From Allosphingosinicella sp042666435 (GTDB lineage: Bacteria; Pseudomonadota; Alphaproteobacteria; Sphingomonadales; Sphingomonadaceae): DNA of 64,000 nt. The position numbers were made by a program, and so were the translations under genes. Shown here piece by piece: positions 28,677 through 37,551 of the stretch; the first letter of the stretch is position 1, and each line of letters begins with the position of its first letter. The notes beneath the pieces were generated by a model. That model saw nothing but the letters and a program-made list of their open reading frames with translations, was not told the DNA's origin and ran no database searches. Where the stretch lies: contig NZ_JBHTDC010000001.1 of NCBI RefSeq assembly GCF_042666435.1, forward strand, positions 1,736,001-1,800,000, written 5' to 3'.

Positions 28677-30332
28677 ATGCCGACGCTGGAGTTCAAGGGT
28701 AAGCCATTCGTCTATTCGCACCATCTGTCGGTGCCGTTCCGCCAGTTTGTGATCGATGCGGACAAGTCGCTGCCTTCGGAGGGCAGCGCTCCATCGCTCG
28801 ACGACAATCTCATCATTCACGGCGACAATCTGGAGGCGCTGAAGGCGTTGCTGCCGCGCTACGCCGGCAAGGTCGACGTCATCTATATCGATCCGCCCTA
28901 CAATACGGGCAACGAAGGCTGGGCCTATAACGACAATGTAAATGCGCCCCAGCTAAGGGCGTGGTTGGGCAAGGTTGTCGATGCCGAAGACATGGAACGC
29001 CACGACAAATGGCTGTCGATGATGTGGCCGCGATTGCAGTTACTGAAGGAATTACTTTCGCCGAACGGATACATGTTCATCAGCATCGATGACAAAGAGG
29101 TTCACAGATTGCGGACCATCGCGGAAGAAATTGGCTTCTTATTGGTCGTTGAACTCGTGTGGAAAAGTCGAAAATTTGTAGACGCGCGGGCAAAAACAGG
29201 TGTGTCTAATGACCACGAGTATATCCTCACATTCGCTTTAGACGAAGCTGAGGGCTTCCGCGGCGTTGAACGTGACGAGTCTAAGTTCTCCAATCCGGAT
29301 GGAGACCAACGCGGAGACTGGATGAGCCGCAGTATTCTGGGTTTGGCAAACCCAGAGCAGCGTCCCAATCTACATTTTGAATTTACTGATCCAGAGAGCG
29401 GCTTCAGCTTTTCACCTCCCCAACAGACAGGATGGCGTTACAGCAGGGAACGGATAGCGACGATGATTGCAGAGAAACGGATTCTCTTTCCTGCGACGCC
29501 TGACGGTAGGCCACGAGAGAAGAAGTTTCGATCCGAGATGTCACGCGAGTTTTCGACGTTTCCGTCAATCATCGATGACGTATTCACGTCGGATGGAACG
29601 GCAGAAGCACGATTGATCATTCCCGAGCAATCGTTTGATTTCCCAAAACCGTCTCAGCTCGTTCAACGTCTTTTGCGGCAGGTCGATAGTAACGACGCGC
29701 TGATCCTCGACTCCTTCGCCGGTTCCGGAACCACCGGCCACGCTGTCCTCGCGCTCAACAAGGCCGATGGCGGCAACCGCAAGTTTATCCTGATCGAAAC
29801 CGAAGATTACGCCGACGCGCTGACCGCCGAACGGGTGCGCCGCGTCATCAAGGGCGTGCCGGGGGCGAAGGATGCGGCGCTGAAGGAAGGGCTGGGCGGC
29901 AGCTTCACCTATTGCGACCTGGGCGAGCCGATGGACCTTGAACGCTTCTTCGGTGGCGAGGGGACGCCGCCGACATTCGAGCAGGTGGCGGATTATGTCG
30001 CCTACACGGCGACGGGGAAAACGTTGGAGCGCGCGAGCGGCCAGGACGGCTTCGTCGGCCATGCGGGAGGATATCGGCTGCATCTGATCTATCGCCCCGA
30101 TCCCAAGTGGATGCGCGGGGAGGAGGCTAAGCTCGACCTGACCGTTGCCGAACGGATCGCCGCAGCGGCGAAGGCCGATGGCGGCAAGCCAGTGCTGGTC
30201 TTCGCTGCGCAAAAGATGATGGGGCAGCGCTGGCTGACCGATCTCGGGATTACCTTCTGCCAGCTTCCCTATTCGATCCACCGCATACTTGGCGACGGCA
30301 GCGAGGGGGTAAGCGGGGTCGATGCGGCTTAA
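28677..30332 (+). CDS. mod: Type III restriction-modification DNA methyltransferase (Mod)
   Basis: 551-residue adenine-N6 methyltransferase that also recognises the target for the type III complex. The catalytic motif IV DPPYNTG (72-78) precedes the AdoMet motif FAGSG (347-351), the beta-class order of Mod proteins. The segment between them (about 135-338, DNA 29080-29690) should be the target-recognition domain and is visibly AT-richer than the rest of the gene, suggesting it was exchanged. The ATG at 28677 has a perfect GGAAGGA site. It overlaps res by 11 bases. No simple-sequence repeat for phase variation is visible. Confidence 0.9.
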   Translation: MPTLEFKGKPFVYSHHLSVPFRQFVIDADKSLPSEGSAPSLDDNLIIHGDNLEALKALLPRYAGKVDVIYIDPPYNTGNEGWAYNDNVNAPQLRAWLGKVVDAEDMERHDKWLSMMWPRLQLLKELLSPNGYMFISIDDKEVHRLRTIAEEIGFLLVVELVWKSRKFVDARAKTGVSNDHEYILTFALDEAEGFRGVERDESKFSNPDGDQRGDWMSRSILGLANPEQRPNLHFEFTDPESGFSFSPPQQTGWRYSRERIATMIAEKRILFPATPDGRPREKKFRSEMSREFSTFPSIIDDVFTSDGTAEARLIIPEQSFDFPKPSQLVQRLLRQVDSNDALILDSFAGSGTTGHAVLALNKADGGNRKFILIETEDYADALTAERVRRVIKGVPGAKDAALKEGLGGSFTYCDLGEPMDLERFFGGEGTPPTFEQVADYVAYTATGKTLERASGQDGFVGHAGGYRLHLIYRPDPKWMRGEEAKLDLTVAERIAAAAKADGGKPVLVFAAQKMMGQRWLTDLGITFCQLPYSIHRILGDGSEGVSGVDAA

Positions 30333-32880
30333 GGAATATCAGCTCGATACGCTCGATACGCTTGACAAATTCGTCGAGCGTTTGGTGGCGGCGCGCAGCG
30401 ACCTGACTGGCACGATTGCGGCACTCGCCAATGTGCCGGAGCCAACCCGCAGCGAACTCGTCTCAAAGCTCGATGACCCGGCAGTCGCAGCCTGGAACAA
30501 GGCCCGCGCAGATGGCGTCGCAATCTCACCCGCCGATTGGCGACCGCTCGCGGACGGGCATGGAGAGCAAGTGCCGCATGTCTGCCTGCAACTGCCGACG
30601 GGTTCTGGGAAGACGCTGATCGCGGGCCATGCGGTCGGGCGCGTGCTGTCGGGTCTCGACAAGGCGATGACCGGCTTCGTGTTGTGGATCGTTCCGTCCG
30701 AGGCGATCTACAAGCAGACGCGGAGAGCGCTGCGTGACCGGGGCCATCCGCTGCGGCAAGCATTGGAGGTGGCGAGCGGCGGGCGCGTCAAGCTCCTGGA
30801 GAAAGGCGACGACTTCACCGCCGCCGATGTCGCCAACGAGCTGCCGGTGATGCTCCTGATGTTGCAATCGGCGCGGCAGCCGAAGGCCACTTCCGAGCAA
30901 AAGGCGCTCAAGGTGTTTCGCGAGAGCGGCAATTACGCGAGTTTCTTTCCCGATGCCGACGACGCCATCGCGATGGGCAAGCTGCGAGCGGCGGTGCCCA
31001 ATCTCGAAAGCTACGATCTGGGCGGCGGTGGCGTTGCGGGGGCGGTGATTCAGAGCCTCGGCAACACGTTGCGGATCGTCCGTCCGCTCGTCGTGCTCGA
31101 CGAAGGCCATACGGCCTACAGCATCGACCGGCGCAAGCTGCTCGGCACGTTCAACCCTCGCTTCCTGCTCGAATTGACAGCAACGCCATCGGCCGAACAT
31201 TCGAACATCCTCGTCAAAGTCGGGGGCAAGCGACTTCGCGATGCCGAAATGATCAAGCTGCCGATCGAGCTGATCGCCGACCATAAGGCGCAGTGGAAGG
31301 ACACGCTAAAGGCAGCACTCGACAAGAGGGCGGAACTGGAGACGCGGGCACGCGAAAACCATGCGCGCGGCGGGGCCTTCATTCGCCCGATCATGCTGGT
31401 GCGAGTCGAACGTACCGGCAAGGACCAGCGTGACGGCGTGCATATCCATACCGAAGATGTCGTCGCCGCCTTGAACGACATGGGCGTGCCAACCGGGGAA
31501 TGGGTGCGGCGGCAGACCGCGAGCGTCAAAGAACTCGACGGCGAGTTGATGAGCGACACGAGCCAGGTACGTGTGATCGTCACCAAGGACGCATTGCGCG
31601 AGGGCTGGGATTGCCCGTTCGCCTATGTGCTGGCTTTGCTGTCGAAGACCCAGGCCCGCAACGCTCTGACACAGATGATCGGGCGAGTGCTGCGCCAGCC
31701 GTTTGCCAAGCGAACGGAGGTGGACGATCTCAACAGCGCCTGGGTCTATTGCGCCGATCTGGCGGTCAAGGATGCTGTCGAAAGCATCCGCAAAGGCCTC
31801 GAACAGGAAGGCATGGGTGACCTCAAATATTCGATCAAGGGAGCGGGGGCGCCGGCCGAGACGAAGCGGATCGAGCGGCGAGACGTGTACAAGGGCGAGC
31901 GTATCCTGATCCCGCGCGTGACCCATGTCGACGGCAAGGGTGGCTGCCGAGAACTCGATTTCGACCTCGACATCCTAAGCGAGGTGCAATTCGATGCGCT
32001 GACCTATGACAAGGCCGCGACGCTGACGCTCGACGATCTGGGCGCGCAGCGGCGGGCGGCGCGGTTCGATTATTCTGACGAAGGCGCGATCGAGCGGGTG
32101 GGCGCGGTGGTCCGCGAGACGCTTGGCAACAGCATCGACAAGCCTGACCTTGCGCGCCGACTGCTCGGGCTAATCCCCAATCCCTGGATCGGTTACAAGC
32201 TTGTCGACGAAGCGGTGGCGACGCTGAAAGAGCGCGGGATCGACGAGGCGGAAATCGCCAAGGGCCGGCTCGATTTGCTCGATTCGATGCGGGTCGAGCT
32301 GGCGGCGAAGGCCGACACGGCCGCGCGGGCGATCTTCGAACGCAAACTGAAGACCGGAGTGATCGCATTCCGGCTGACTGGGGCTAAGGCCGATTGGGAG
32401 ATGCCCCCTTGGGATGAAGTCGAATTCAGGCCCTTGTCGGACACTTGGGAAACCGATGCCGACGGCGAGCTCTTGCAGCGCACTCTTTTTGAGCGGATTA
32501 AGCATGGCGAGTTGAACGGGTTCGAAAGGGACGTTGCCCTCTATCTCGACGGCTCGAACGCCATTGCCTGGTGGTGGCGGCTTACTTCTCGCGGCGCATG
32601 GGGCCTGCAGGGCTGGCGGAGACATAAGGTCTATCCCGATTTCCTGATGCGCCTCTCGGGCGACGGCCGGCGGATGGTGGTGCTCGAAACCAAGGGTAAG
32701 CAGCTCGACAATGAGGATACGGCTTTCAAACGCGAGCTAATGGAGGCGCTTGGAGCGACCTACCAAAAGCCGTCACCGGGCGAAGAGGAGCTGTTCGACG
32801 ATTCGCCTGACGCCATTCGGTTCAGGATGCTGATGCAGGAAGAGAATTGGAAAACGGAACTCAGCACTGAACTGACTTAG
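30322..32880 (+). CDS. res: Type III restriction endonuclease (Res)
   Basis: 852-residue helicase-nuclease that, with Mod, cleaves unmodified DNA after ATP-driven translocation or sliding. The SF2 motifs are Walker A LPTGSGKT (91-98), DEGH (260-263), ELTATPS, and motif VI IGRVLRQ (453-459). The C-terminal endonuclease has Asp773 in YPDF and Glu789-x-Lys791 in VLETKGK, the PD-(D/E)xK core. All motifs are intact, so the system looks active. It is coupled to mod by an 11-base overlap and ends 48 bases from the convergent sdhD stop. Confidence 0.9.
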   Translation: MRLKEYQLDTLDTLDKFVERLVAARSDLTGTIAALANVPEPTRSELVSKLDDPAVAAWNKARADGVAISPADWRPLADGHGEQVPHVCLQLPTGSGKTLIAGHAVGRVLSGLDKAMTGFVLWIVPSEAIYKQTRRALRDRGHPLRQALEVASGGRVKLLEKGDDFTAADVANELPVMLLMLQSARQPKATSEQKALKVFRESGNYASFFPDADDAIAMGKLRAAVPNLESYDLGGGGVAGAVIQSLGNTLRIVRPLVVLDEGHTAYSIDRRKLLGTFNPRFLLELTATPSAEHSNILVKVGGKRLRDAEMIKLPIELIADHKAQWKDTLKAALDKRAELETRARENHARGGAFIRPIMLVRVERTGKDQRDGVHIHTEDVVAALNDMGVPTGEWVRRQTASVKELDGELMSDTSQVRVIVTKDALREGWDCPFAYVLALLSKTQARNALTQMIGRVLRQPFAKRTEVDDLNSAWVYCADLAVKDAVESIRKGLEQEGMGDLKYSIKGAGAPAETKRIERRDVYKGERILIPRVTHVDGKGGCRELDFDLDILSEVQFDALTYDKAATLTLDDLGAQRRAARFDYSDEGAIERVGAVVRETLGNSIDKPDLARRLLGLIPNPWIGYKLVDEAVATLKERGIDEAEIAKGRLDLLDSMRVELAAKADTAARAIFERKLKTGVIAFRLTGAKADWEMPPWDEVEFRPLSDTWETDADGELLQRTLFERIKHGELNGFERDVALYLDGSNAIAWWWRLTSRGAWGLQGWRRHKVYPDFLMRLSGDGRRMVVLETKGKQLDNEDTAFKRELMEALGATYQKPSPGEEELFDDSPDAIRFRMLMQEENWKTELSTELT

Positions 32881-32928
32881 GAGCGCCAATTATAGCACGT
32901 CGCGACGATGTGCTGAACGTCGCCTGAG

Positions 32929-33318
32929 CTATCCAGCATCCCCGCCAAACGCGATCTTGAGGACCGCGAAGAAGGCCAGCGCGCCCACCGCGATGGTGAA
33001 GAAATTGAGCAGGGTGATGGAGAAGAATTTCATCCCTTCCTCATGGACATAATCCTCGATCACCACCTGCAGGCCCAATTTCAGATGCCAGAAGGTCGAG
33101 ACGATGAGCAGCAGCATCGGCACCGCGCCGAGCGGGGCCGCCAGCCATTCGGTCACCGCCGAATGTTCGAGGCTCGGAAGACGCAGCAGCGAGACGACGA
33201 ACCAGACGAACAGCAGCAATGTCGAGACCGAGGTCAGCCGCTCCAGCCACCAATGATGCGCGCCGGAACGGGCCGAGCCCAGCCCGCGCACGCGCGCGAT
33301 CGGCGTCTCCATCCTCAT
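32929..33318 (-). CDS. sdhD: Succinate dehydrogenase membrane anchor subunit
   Basis: 129-residue cytochrome b membrane subunit with three helices (about 27-47, 62-82, 100-122). His in the WHLKLGLQVVIEDYVH block (around 78-92) and the following Asp-Tyr match the haem and quinone region of SdhD. ATGA overlap with the sdhC stop shows translational coupling. sdhA, normally next downstream, is displaced by the mod-res insertion; the sdhD stop faces the convergent res stop. Confidence 0.93.
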   Translation of the reverse strand: MRMETPIARVRGLGSARSGAHHWWLERLTSVSTLLLFVWFVVSLLRLPSLEHSAVTEWLAAPLGAVPMLLLIVSTFWHLKLGLQVVIEDYVHEEGMKFFSITLLNFFTIAVGALAFFAVLKIAFGGDAG

Positions 33319-33710
33319 GCCCTCACTCCCAATATATAGAGCCAGGTCAAAGCGGTCAGCACGATCGCGACGGCGACCGTCACATTGGCCCAGAATTTGT
33401 TGGTGGAAAGCTCATAGCCCGCGCCCATATCCATCACGAAATGGCGAAGGCCCGAGGCGGTGTGCTGGAAGAAGGCCCAGGTGAGGCCGATCCACACGAC
33501 GATCCCATACCAGCTGCGCGCATGGCCGACGAAACTCTCATAAGCCTCCGGCCCGCTCGCCGTCGCCGCCAGCCACCAGGTGAACGCGAGCGCGCCCAAT
33601 GTGGCGAGGCCGGTGCCGGTCACCCGGTGCAGGATCGAAACCAGCATCCCCGGCCCCCAGCGCCAGATGCTGAGGTGGGGCGAAAGCGGGCGCGACGGAT
33701 TGCGGTGCAT
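33315..33710 (-). CDS. sdhC: Succinate dehydrogenase cytochrome b556 subunit
   Basis: 131-residue membrane subunit. The N-terminal RPLSPHLSIWRWGPGMLVSILHRVTG motif, with quinone-site Ser/Arg, is diagnostic of SdhC. The haem ligand His lies in the QHTASGLRHFVMD segment, and there are three transmembrane helices. The ATG at 33710 follows GGGGAAG. A promoter candidate lies 31-58 bases upstream. First gene of the sdhCD fragment. Confidence 0.95.
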   Translation of the reverse strand: MHRNPSRPLSPHLSIWRWGPGMLVSILHRVTGTGLATLGALAFTWWLAATASGPEAYESFVGHARSWYGIVVWIGLTWAFFQHTASGLRHFVMDMGAGYELSTNKFWANVTVAVAIVLTALTWLYILGVRA

Positions 33711-33740
33711 GGACTTGGCTTCCCCTGTGGACGCGCCCCG

Positions 33741-33768
33741 CTATTACGCGCGACGCGGTAGGTTGCAA
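33741..33768 (-). promoter_or_regulatory. Candidate sdhC promoter
   Basis: Minus-strand TTGCAA (33763-33768), 16-base spacer, TAATAG (33741-33746). The -35 neighbourhood CCCTTGCAACCTACCGC is nearly identical to that upstream of sdhA. Distance from the -10 to the sdhC ATG is about 30 bases. Confidence 0.5.
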
Positions 33769-33831
33769 GGGCGCGGCGTCGCGATATCGCCCGCGCCCTG
33801 CGGGAAAGCCCGCGTCGTCACCCGGGCCGTT

Positions 33832-35808
33832 TCACTCGGCGGCGGCGGTCGCCACGTCCCGGCGCGGGCGGCGGCTCGCCCGGAAGCCCAGGATGACGAT
33901 AGCAAGCGTCAACAGCTGGGCGCCAACGGCCTCGGCGGTCGGAACGACGCCGAGGATCGGGATGCGCGGCACCGAATATAGCAAGGTCACCGGGATCATT
34001 CCGGCCTCCTGCAACGCGCCCACGCCCTTGCCGGCGAGGACCACGGCGAGGATCGCGATCAGGATCGAGCTATAGGCGAAGAATTGCGTGATCGGCAGCT
34101 TCCGGCTGTAGCGCAGCATGATCCAGGCGATGATCGTGAGCAAGATTGTGGCCGTGAGGGCCCCGGCGAGGATCGTCCCGCCATTCCCCTGCGTCCACAA
34201 AGCGGCGAAGAAAAGGATGGTCTCGAAGACTTCCCGATAGACAACCACGAAGGCCAGCCCGAACAGGAACCAGGCCGAGCCGCGCGACAGCGCCTTGTTC
34301 ATCTTGGCGCTGATGTAGCGCCGCCATTCGTCCGCCTGCGACTTGCCGTGCATCCAGATGCCGACGGAGAGGAGCACGACCGCCGCCAGCAGGGCGCCGA
34401 AGCCCTCGGTCATTTCCCGGCTGGCGCCGCTGATGGTGATGAAACTGGTCGCGGCGAACCAGGTGGCGACGCCGGCGAGCAGCGCCACGATCCAGCCGCC
34501 ATGGACGTAGCGGAGCTGCTCGGCCCGATCCGACTTGCGAAGGAAAGCGATCATCGCGATGACGATCAGCAACGCCTCCAGGCCCTCGCGCAGCAGGATG
34601 GTGAAGGCGCCCAGGAAAGTGGAGATGTCCGTGGCCGCCTCCGGCGCGAGCGCCGTCTCGGCCTCGCCCAGCAGGACGTCGATCTCCTGGAGCTTCTGCC
34701 GCAGCTCGGCTTCCGGCCTGCCGGCGGCGATGGCCGCCCTATATTCGCTCAGCGCCCGCTCGACGCGGACCATGAGATCGCCGTCGCGAGTCGCGAGCAC
34801 CGCTTCCACCGGCTCGAAGCCGTCGAGATAGGCGGAAAGCGCAAGTTCGTTGGCGGCGCCGCGATCACCCGCCTGATAAGCGGCGAGGCTGCGGCGGAGC
34901 GTGTCGCGGACCATCTCCAGCGAGCCGGGGCTTGCCTCCGCCACGACCGCGCCCGGATTGGCGCGAAGATAGGCCGTCACCGCATAAGCGCGGTCTTCGC
35001 CGATCTGCTCTGCGAGCGCGGCCGGGGTGATCGCGGTCAGCGCCGCGAGATCGGGGACGAGGCGGCGGACGCTCTCCTCCGCCTTCCAGATGCGCTCGCC
35101 CTCGGCGACGGCGGGGAAGGCGGCGCTGCCGACATGGAAGGCCAGCGCCCAGCGATCCTCGTCCGGAAGCGAGGCGAAGCTCTGCATCGTCGTGCCTTCG
35201 AGCCCCTGGGTGATCACCTGGTAGAGGCCGAAAACGCTGCGCTCCTTCGCCCGCTCGCGATCGTTGAAGTCGATGGGCGGCGGGTCGAGCTGGGCGAATT
35301 CCGGCGGCGGGCCTTCGCTCTGCGCTCCATGGCAGGACGCGCAATTCTGGGCATAGAGCGCGCCGGCGCGTCCGAGATCGGGCGTGCCGGCCGGGGCCAA
35401 CGGCACCGGGTGCGCGGCGAGGAGCGCGTCCGCCAGCGCGCGCGCCAGCGCCGCCACTTCCGCGGGGGGTCGCTTCGCCTCGATCGCCCCCTGAAGACCG
35501 TCCGCTTTGGCCTCGAGGTTCTCGCGCGCCGGCGTCACCGGGAGCGTACCGATCCTCTCCCTCGCCGAACGGGAGAATTCCAGCATCTCGTCATATTCGA
35601 ATTGGCTGACGATCTCGCCGTCCGACACGGCGGCGCTATAATCAACGGCGATATAATCCAGCAACCGCCAGGTCGTCGGCACACCGGCCGTTGCATGGGC
35701 GATTCCAGCGAAGCCAAAGGCCAGGCTGAGAAGGAGGCCCGCATGGAAAAGCACACGGTTCAGCCCACTGGGGAGGCGGCGACGGAAACTGGAGAGGCAA
35801 GCAGTCAT
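33832..35808 (-). CDS. Cytochrome c-FTR1 iron permease fusion
   Basis: 658-residue protein combining a signal peptide (about 20-40), a c-type cytochrome domain with haem site CASCH (156-160), a helical linker, and a seven-helix FTR1 ferrous/ferric permease (about 395-640). The iron-transport motifs are REGLEA (Arg407) and REVFE (Arg525), both of the REXXE type. It probably imports ferrous iron with oxidation linked to the cytochrome, as proposed for EfeU/FtrABCD-type systems; here both functions are in one chain. A Fur-like box sits about 26 bases upstream of the start. Confidence 0.88.
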   Translation of the reverse strand: MTACLSSFRRRLPSGLNRVLFHAGLLLSLAFGFAGIAHATAGVPTTWRLLDYIAVDYSAAVSDGEIVSQFEYDEMLEFSRSARERIGTLPVTPARENLEAKADGLQGAIEAKRPPAEVAALARALADALLAAHPVPLAPAGTPDLGRAGALYAQNCASCHGAQSEGPPPEFAQLDPPPIDFNDRERAKERSVFGLYQVITQGLEGTTMQSFASLPDEDRWALAFHVGSAAFPAVAEGERIWKAEESVRRLVPDLAALTAITPAALAEQIGEDRAYAVTAYLRANPGAVVAEASPGSLEMVRDTLRRSLAAYQAGDRGAANELALSAYLDGFEPVEAVLATRDGDLMVRVERALSEYRAAIAAGRPEAELRQKLQEIDVLLGEAETALAPEAATDISTFLGAFTILLREGLEALLIVIAMIAFLRKSDRAEQLRYVHGGWIVALLAGVATWFAATSFITISGASREMTEGFGALLAAVVLLSVGIWMHGKSQADEWRRYISAKMNKALSRGSAWFLFGLAFVVVYREVFETILFFAALWTQGNGGTILAGALTATILLTIIAWIMLRYSRKLPITQFFAYSSILIAILAVVLAGKGVGALQEAGMIPVTLLYSVPRIPILGVVPTAEAVGAQLLTLAIVILGFRASRRPRRDVATAAAE

Positions 35809-35828
35809 GGCGGGACGCTTACCACGCT

Positions 35829-35847
35829 GCGACTGATTATCAATAGC
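35829..35847. promoter_or_regulatory. Candidate Fur box of the iron permease
   Basis: The core TGATTATCA (35834-35842; TGATAATCA on the minus strand) matches the centre of the Fur consensus, with partial dyad symmetry on the flanks. It is 26 bases upstream of the permease ATG at 35808, where bound repressor would block transcription. The flanks match the 19-base consensus only partly. Confidence 0.4.
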
Positions 35848-35864
35848 GCGCAGCGAAGGCGAGG

Positions 35865-36536
35865 TCAGGCCACCGGGTAGCGGAGGCGGCCGAGGAAGCG
35901 GCTTAGGCTGGGAAGACGCTCCCGGCTGCCGCGCCAGCTCGCCTTGAACTTCTCGAAGCGCATGACGTCGTCGATGCGGCGGTCGAGGAAGCCGCGAGTC
36001 TCCGACAGGCTCTCGCTATCGTCGTCGAGGAAGACCAGCATCGTCGAGGTGTAGAGGGCGGATAGGATGCCGCGCTTGCTGTAATGGTTGAAATCGGTCG
36101 CGGTGTCGCCGGCGATGCGCCACATCCGGTCCGCCGCCCGCCATGCAAGCCGGGCCGCGCGCATCGCGTTCTGCGGCTGCGCAAGGATGGCGAAGGCGCG
36201 GCGCAGCGCCTCCTTGTGCGGGTTTATGATCTCGATCCGGTGGATGACGAGGTCGCGGATGCGCTGGCGGATCTTGAGCGTCTCGATCCGCTCCGGCGGA
36301 TAGGCCGAAGCGGTGGCGCGATCGATGGCATCGAACCAGGCATCGATCATCTCGATCGCACCTCCTGGAAAGCAGAGCCTGGCCCGCTCGGCAGGAACGC
36401 CCAATTGAGACGCCGCCATGGCCAGCGCTCCGTCGCTCCAGCCGTCGAACACCGCGTTGGCGGGGATGAGCGGAGCGAGCGCCGCGCGCAATTCGTCGAG
36501 GGTCATCTCGCCGGGCGGGATGGGAGCTGGGGTCAT
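35865..36536 (-). CDS. coq9: COQ9-family protein (ubiquinone synthesis)
   Basis: 223-residue COQ9 protein, a lipid-binding TetR-like-fold factor that assists COQ7 in ubiquinone synthesis in mitochondria. The family blocks are WSDGALAMAASQLGV near the N terminus, KIRQRIRDLVIHRIE in the middle and the C-terminal helix LYTSTMLVFLDDDSE...TRGFLDRRIDDVM. The ATG at 36536 follows GGAGACG; in-frame ATGs at 36554 and 36560 are weaker. Electron-transport genes nearby fit a role in the quinone pool. It is on the same strand as the iron permease, 56 bases away. Confidence 0.85.
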   Translation of the reverse strand: MTPAPIPPGEMTLDELRAALAPLIPANAVFDGWSDGALAMAASQLGVPAERARLCFPGGAIEMIDAWFDAIDRATASAYPPERIETLKIRQRIRDLVIHRIEIINPHKEALRRAFAILAQPQNAMRAARLAWRAADRMWRIAGDTATDFNHYSKRGILSALYTSTMLVFLDDDSESLSETRGFLDRRIDDVMRFEKFKASWRGSRERLPSLSRFLGRLRYPVA

Positions 36537-36581
36537 GCGGGCGTCTCCGATCATACTCAAGATGTGACCCGGCGGCCCAAC

Positions 36582-37472
36582 TTACAAGCCGCGCGTCACG
36601 CGATCGGGCAGCCGGATCAGCACCAGAGCGGCGCAGATGAGCAGGGCGCCCGCCACGTCGCTCGCGCTCAGCCGCTCGTCATAGGCGAACCAGCCGATGA
36701 GCGCCGTTACCGCCGGCTGGGTCAGCAGTGCGATGCCGACGACGACGGGGCTCAGATGCCCCATCGCATAGACCAGAAGCCCTTGGCCGATCACCTGGCT
36801 GCCGAGCGATAGCAGGATGAGAGGCGTCCAGTCCCGCGGCATCACCGGTTCGCCGAGCAGCAGCGCAAGGACGAGCATCGGCAGGGCACCCGCCGTCGTC
36901 GCCAGCGCCAGCACCGGCATCGGCGCGAGCCGGGCGCGGGCTCGGTCGATGACGACGAGATACAGGAAATAGAAGAAACCGGCGAGGATCGCCAGCAGGT
37001 CGCCGGTGAAGTTGCGCGGCGACAATTGGTAGCTGCTTCCGAGCATCAAGGCGGTCCCGACGACGGCGAGGCCGAAGGCGGCGACCTGCATCCTGCGCGG
37101 CAGGGTGCGGGCGAGGACGAAGCCGTAAAGCGCGAACAGGAAGCTCGACGAATTGCCGAACAGGGTCGCGTTGGCGAGCTTGGTGCGAAGGATCCCTTCG
37201 TGCCAGGCAGCGAGATCGGCGGCGAAGAACAGGCCGGAGAGAAGGATGAGCGCGATCATGCCCCATTCCGGTCGGATGCGCCCTTTGGCGCCGCGACTGG
37301 CGAACAGGAGCAACAGGGGCATTGCAAGCGCGAGTCGCCAGAAACCCGCCGCCACCGGTCCGACGTCGGCCAGCCGCACCATCCACGGCCCGAGCGCAAG
37401 GAACAGGTTCGACACGATCAGCGCCGCGAAGGCGTGGCGTCCGGGAGAGAGGGAGGGTGACGGCTGAAGCAT
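36582..37472 (-). CDS. EamA/DMT-family exporter
   Basis: 296-residue membrane protein with ten predicted helices in two EamA repeats (1-140 and 150-292). The first repeat has the LGPWMVRLADVGPVAAGFWR start, the second VALLTQPAVTALIGWFAYDERLS, the characteristic end of drug/metabolite transporters. Substrate cannot be predicted. It is isolated between coq9 and ribH. Confidence 0.85.
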   Translation of the reverse strand: MLQPSPSLSPGRHAFAALIVSNLFLALGPWMVRLADVGPVAAGFWRLALAMPLLLLFASRGAKGRIRPEWGMIALILLSGLFFAADLAAWHEGILRTKLANATLFGNSSSFLFALYGFVLARTLPRRMQVAAFGLAVVGTALMLGSSYQLSPRNFTGDLLAILAGFFYFLYLVVIDRARARLAPMPVLALATTAGALPMLVLALLLGEPVMPRDWTPLILLSLGSQVIGQGLLVYAMGHLSPVVVGIALLTQPAVTALIGWFAYDERLSASDVAGALLICAALVLIRLPDRVTRGL

Positions 37473-37551
37473 TGGCTCGAAAGGCCGCTAGGAGCCCGGG
37501 CGCCGGCGCGTCAAGCGATGCCTTTCGCGCCCGCCATTCGCTTGCCCGGTG

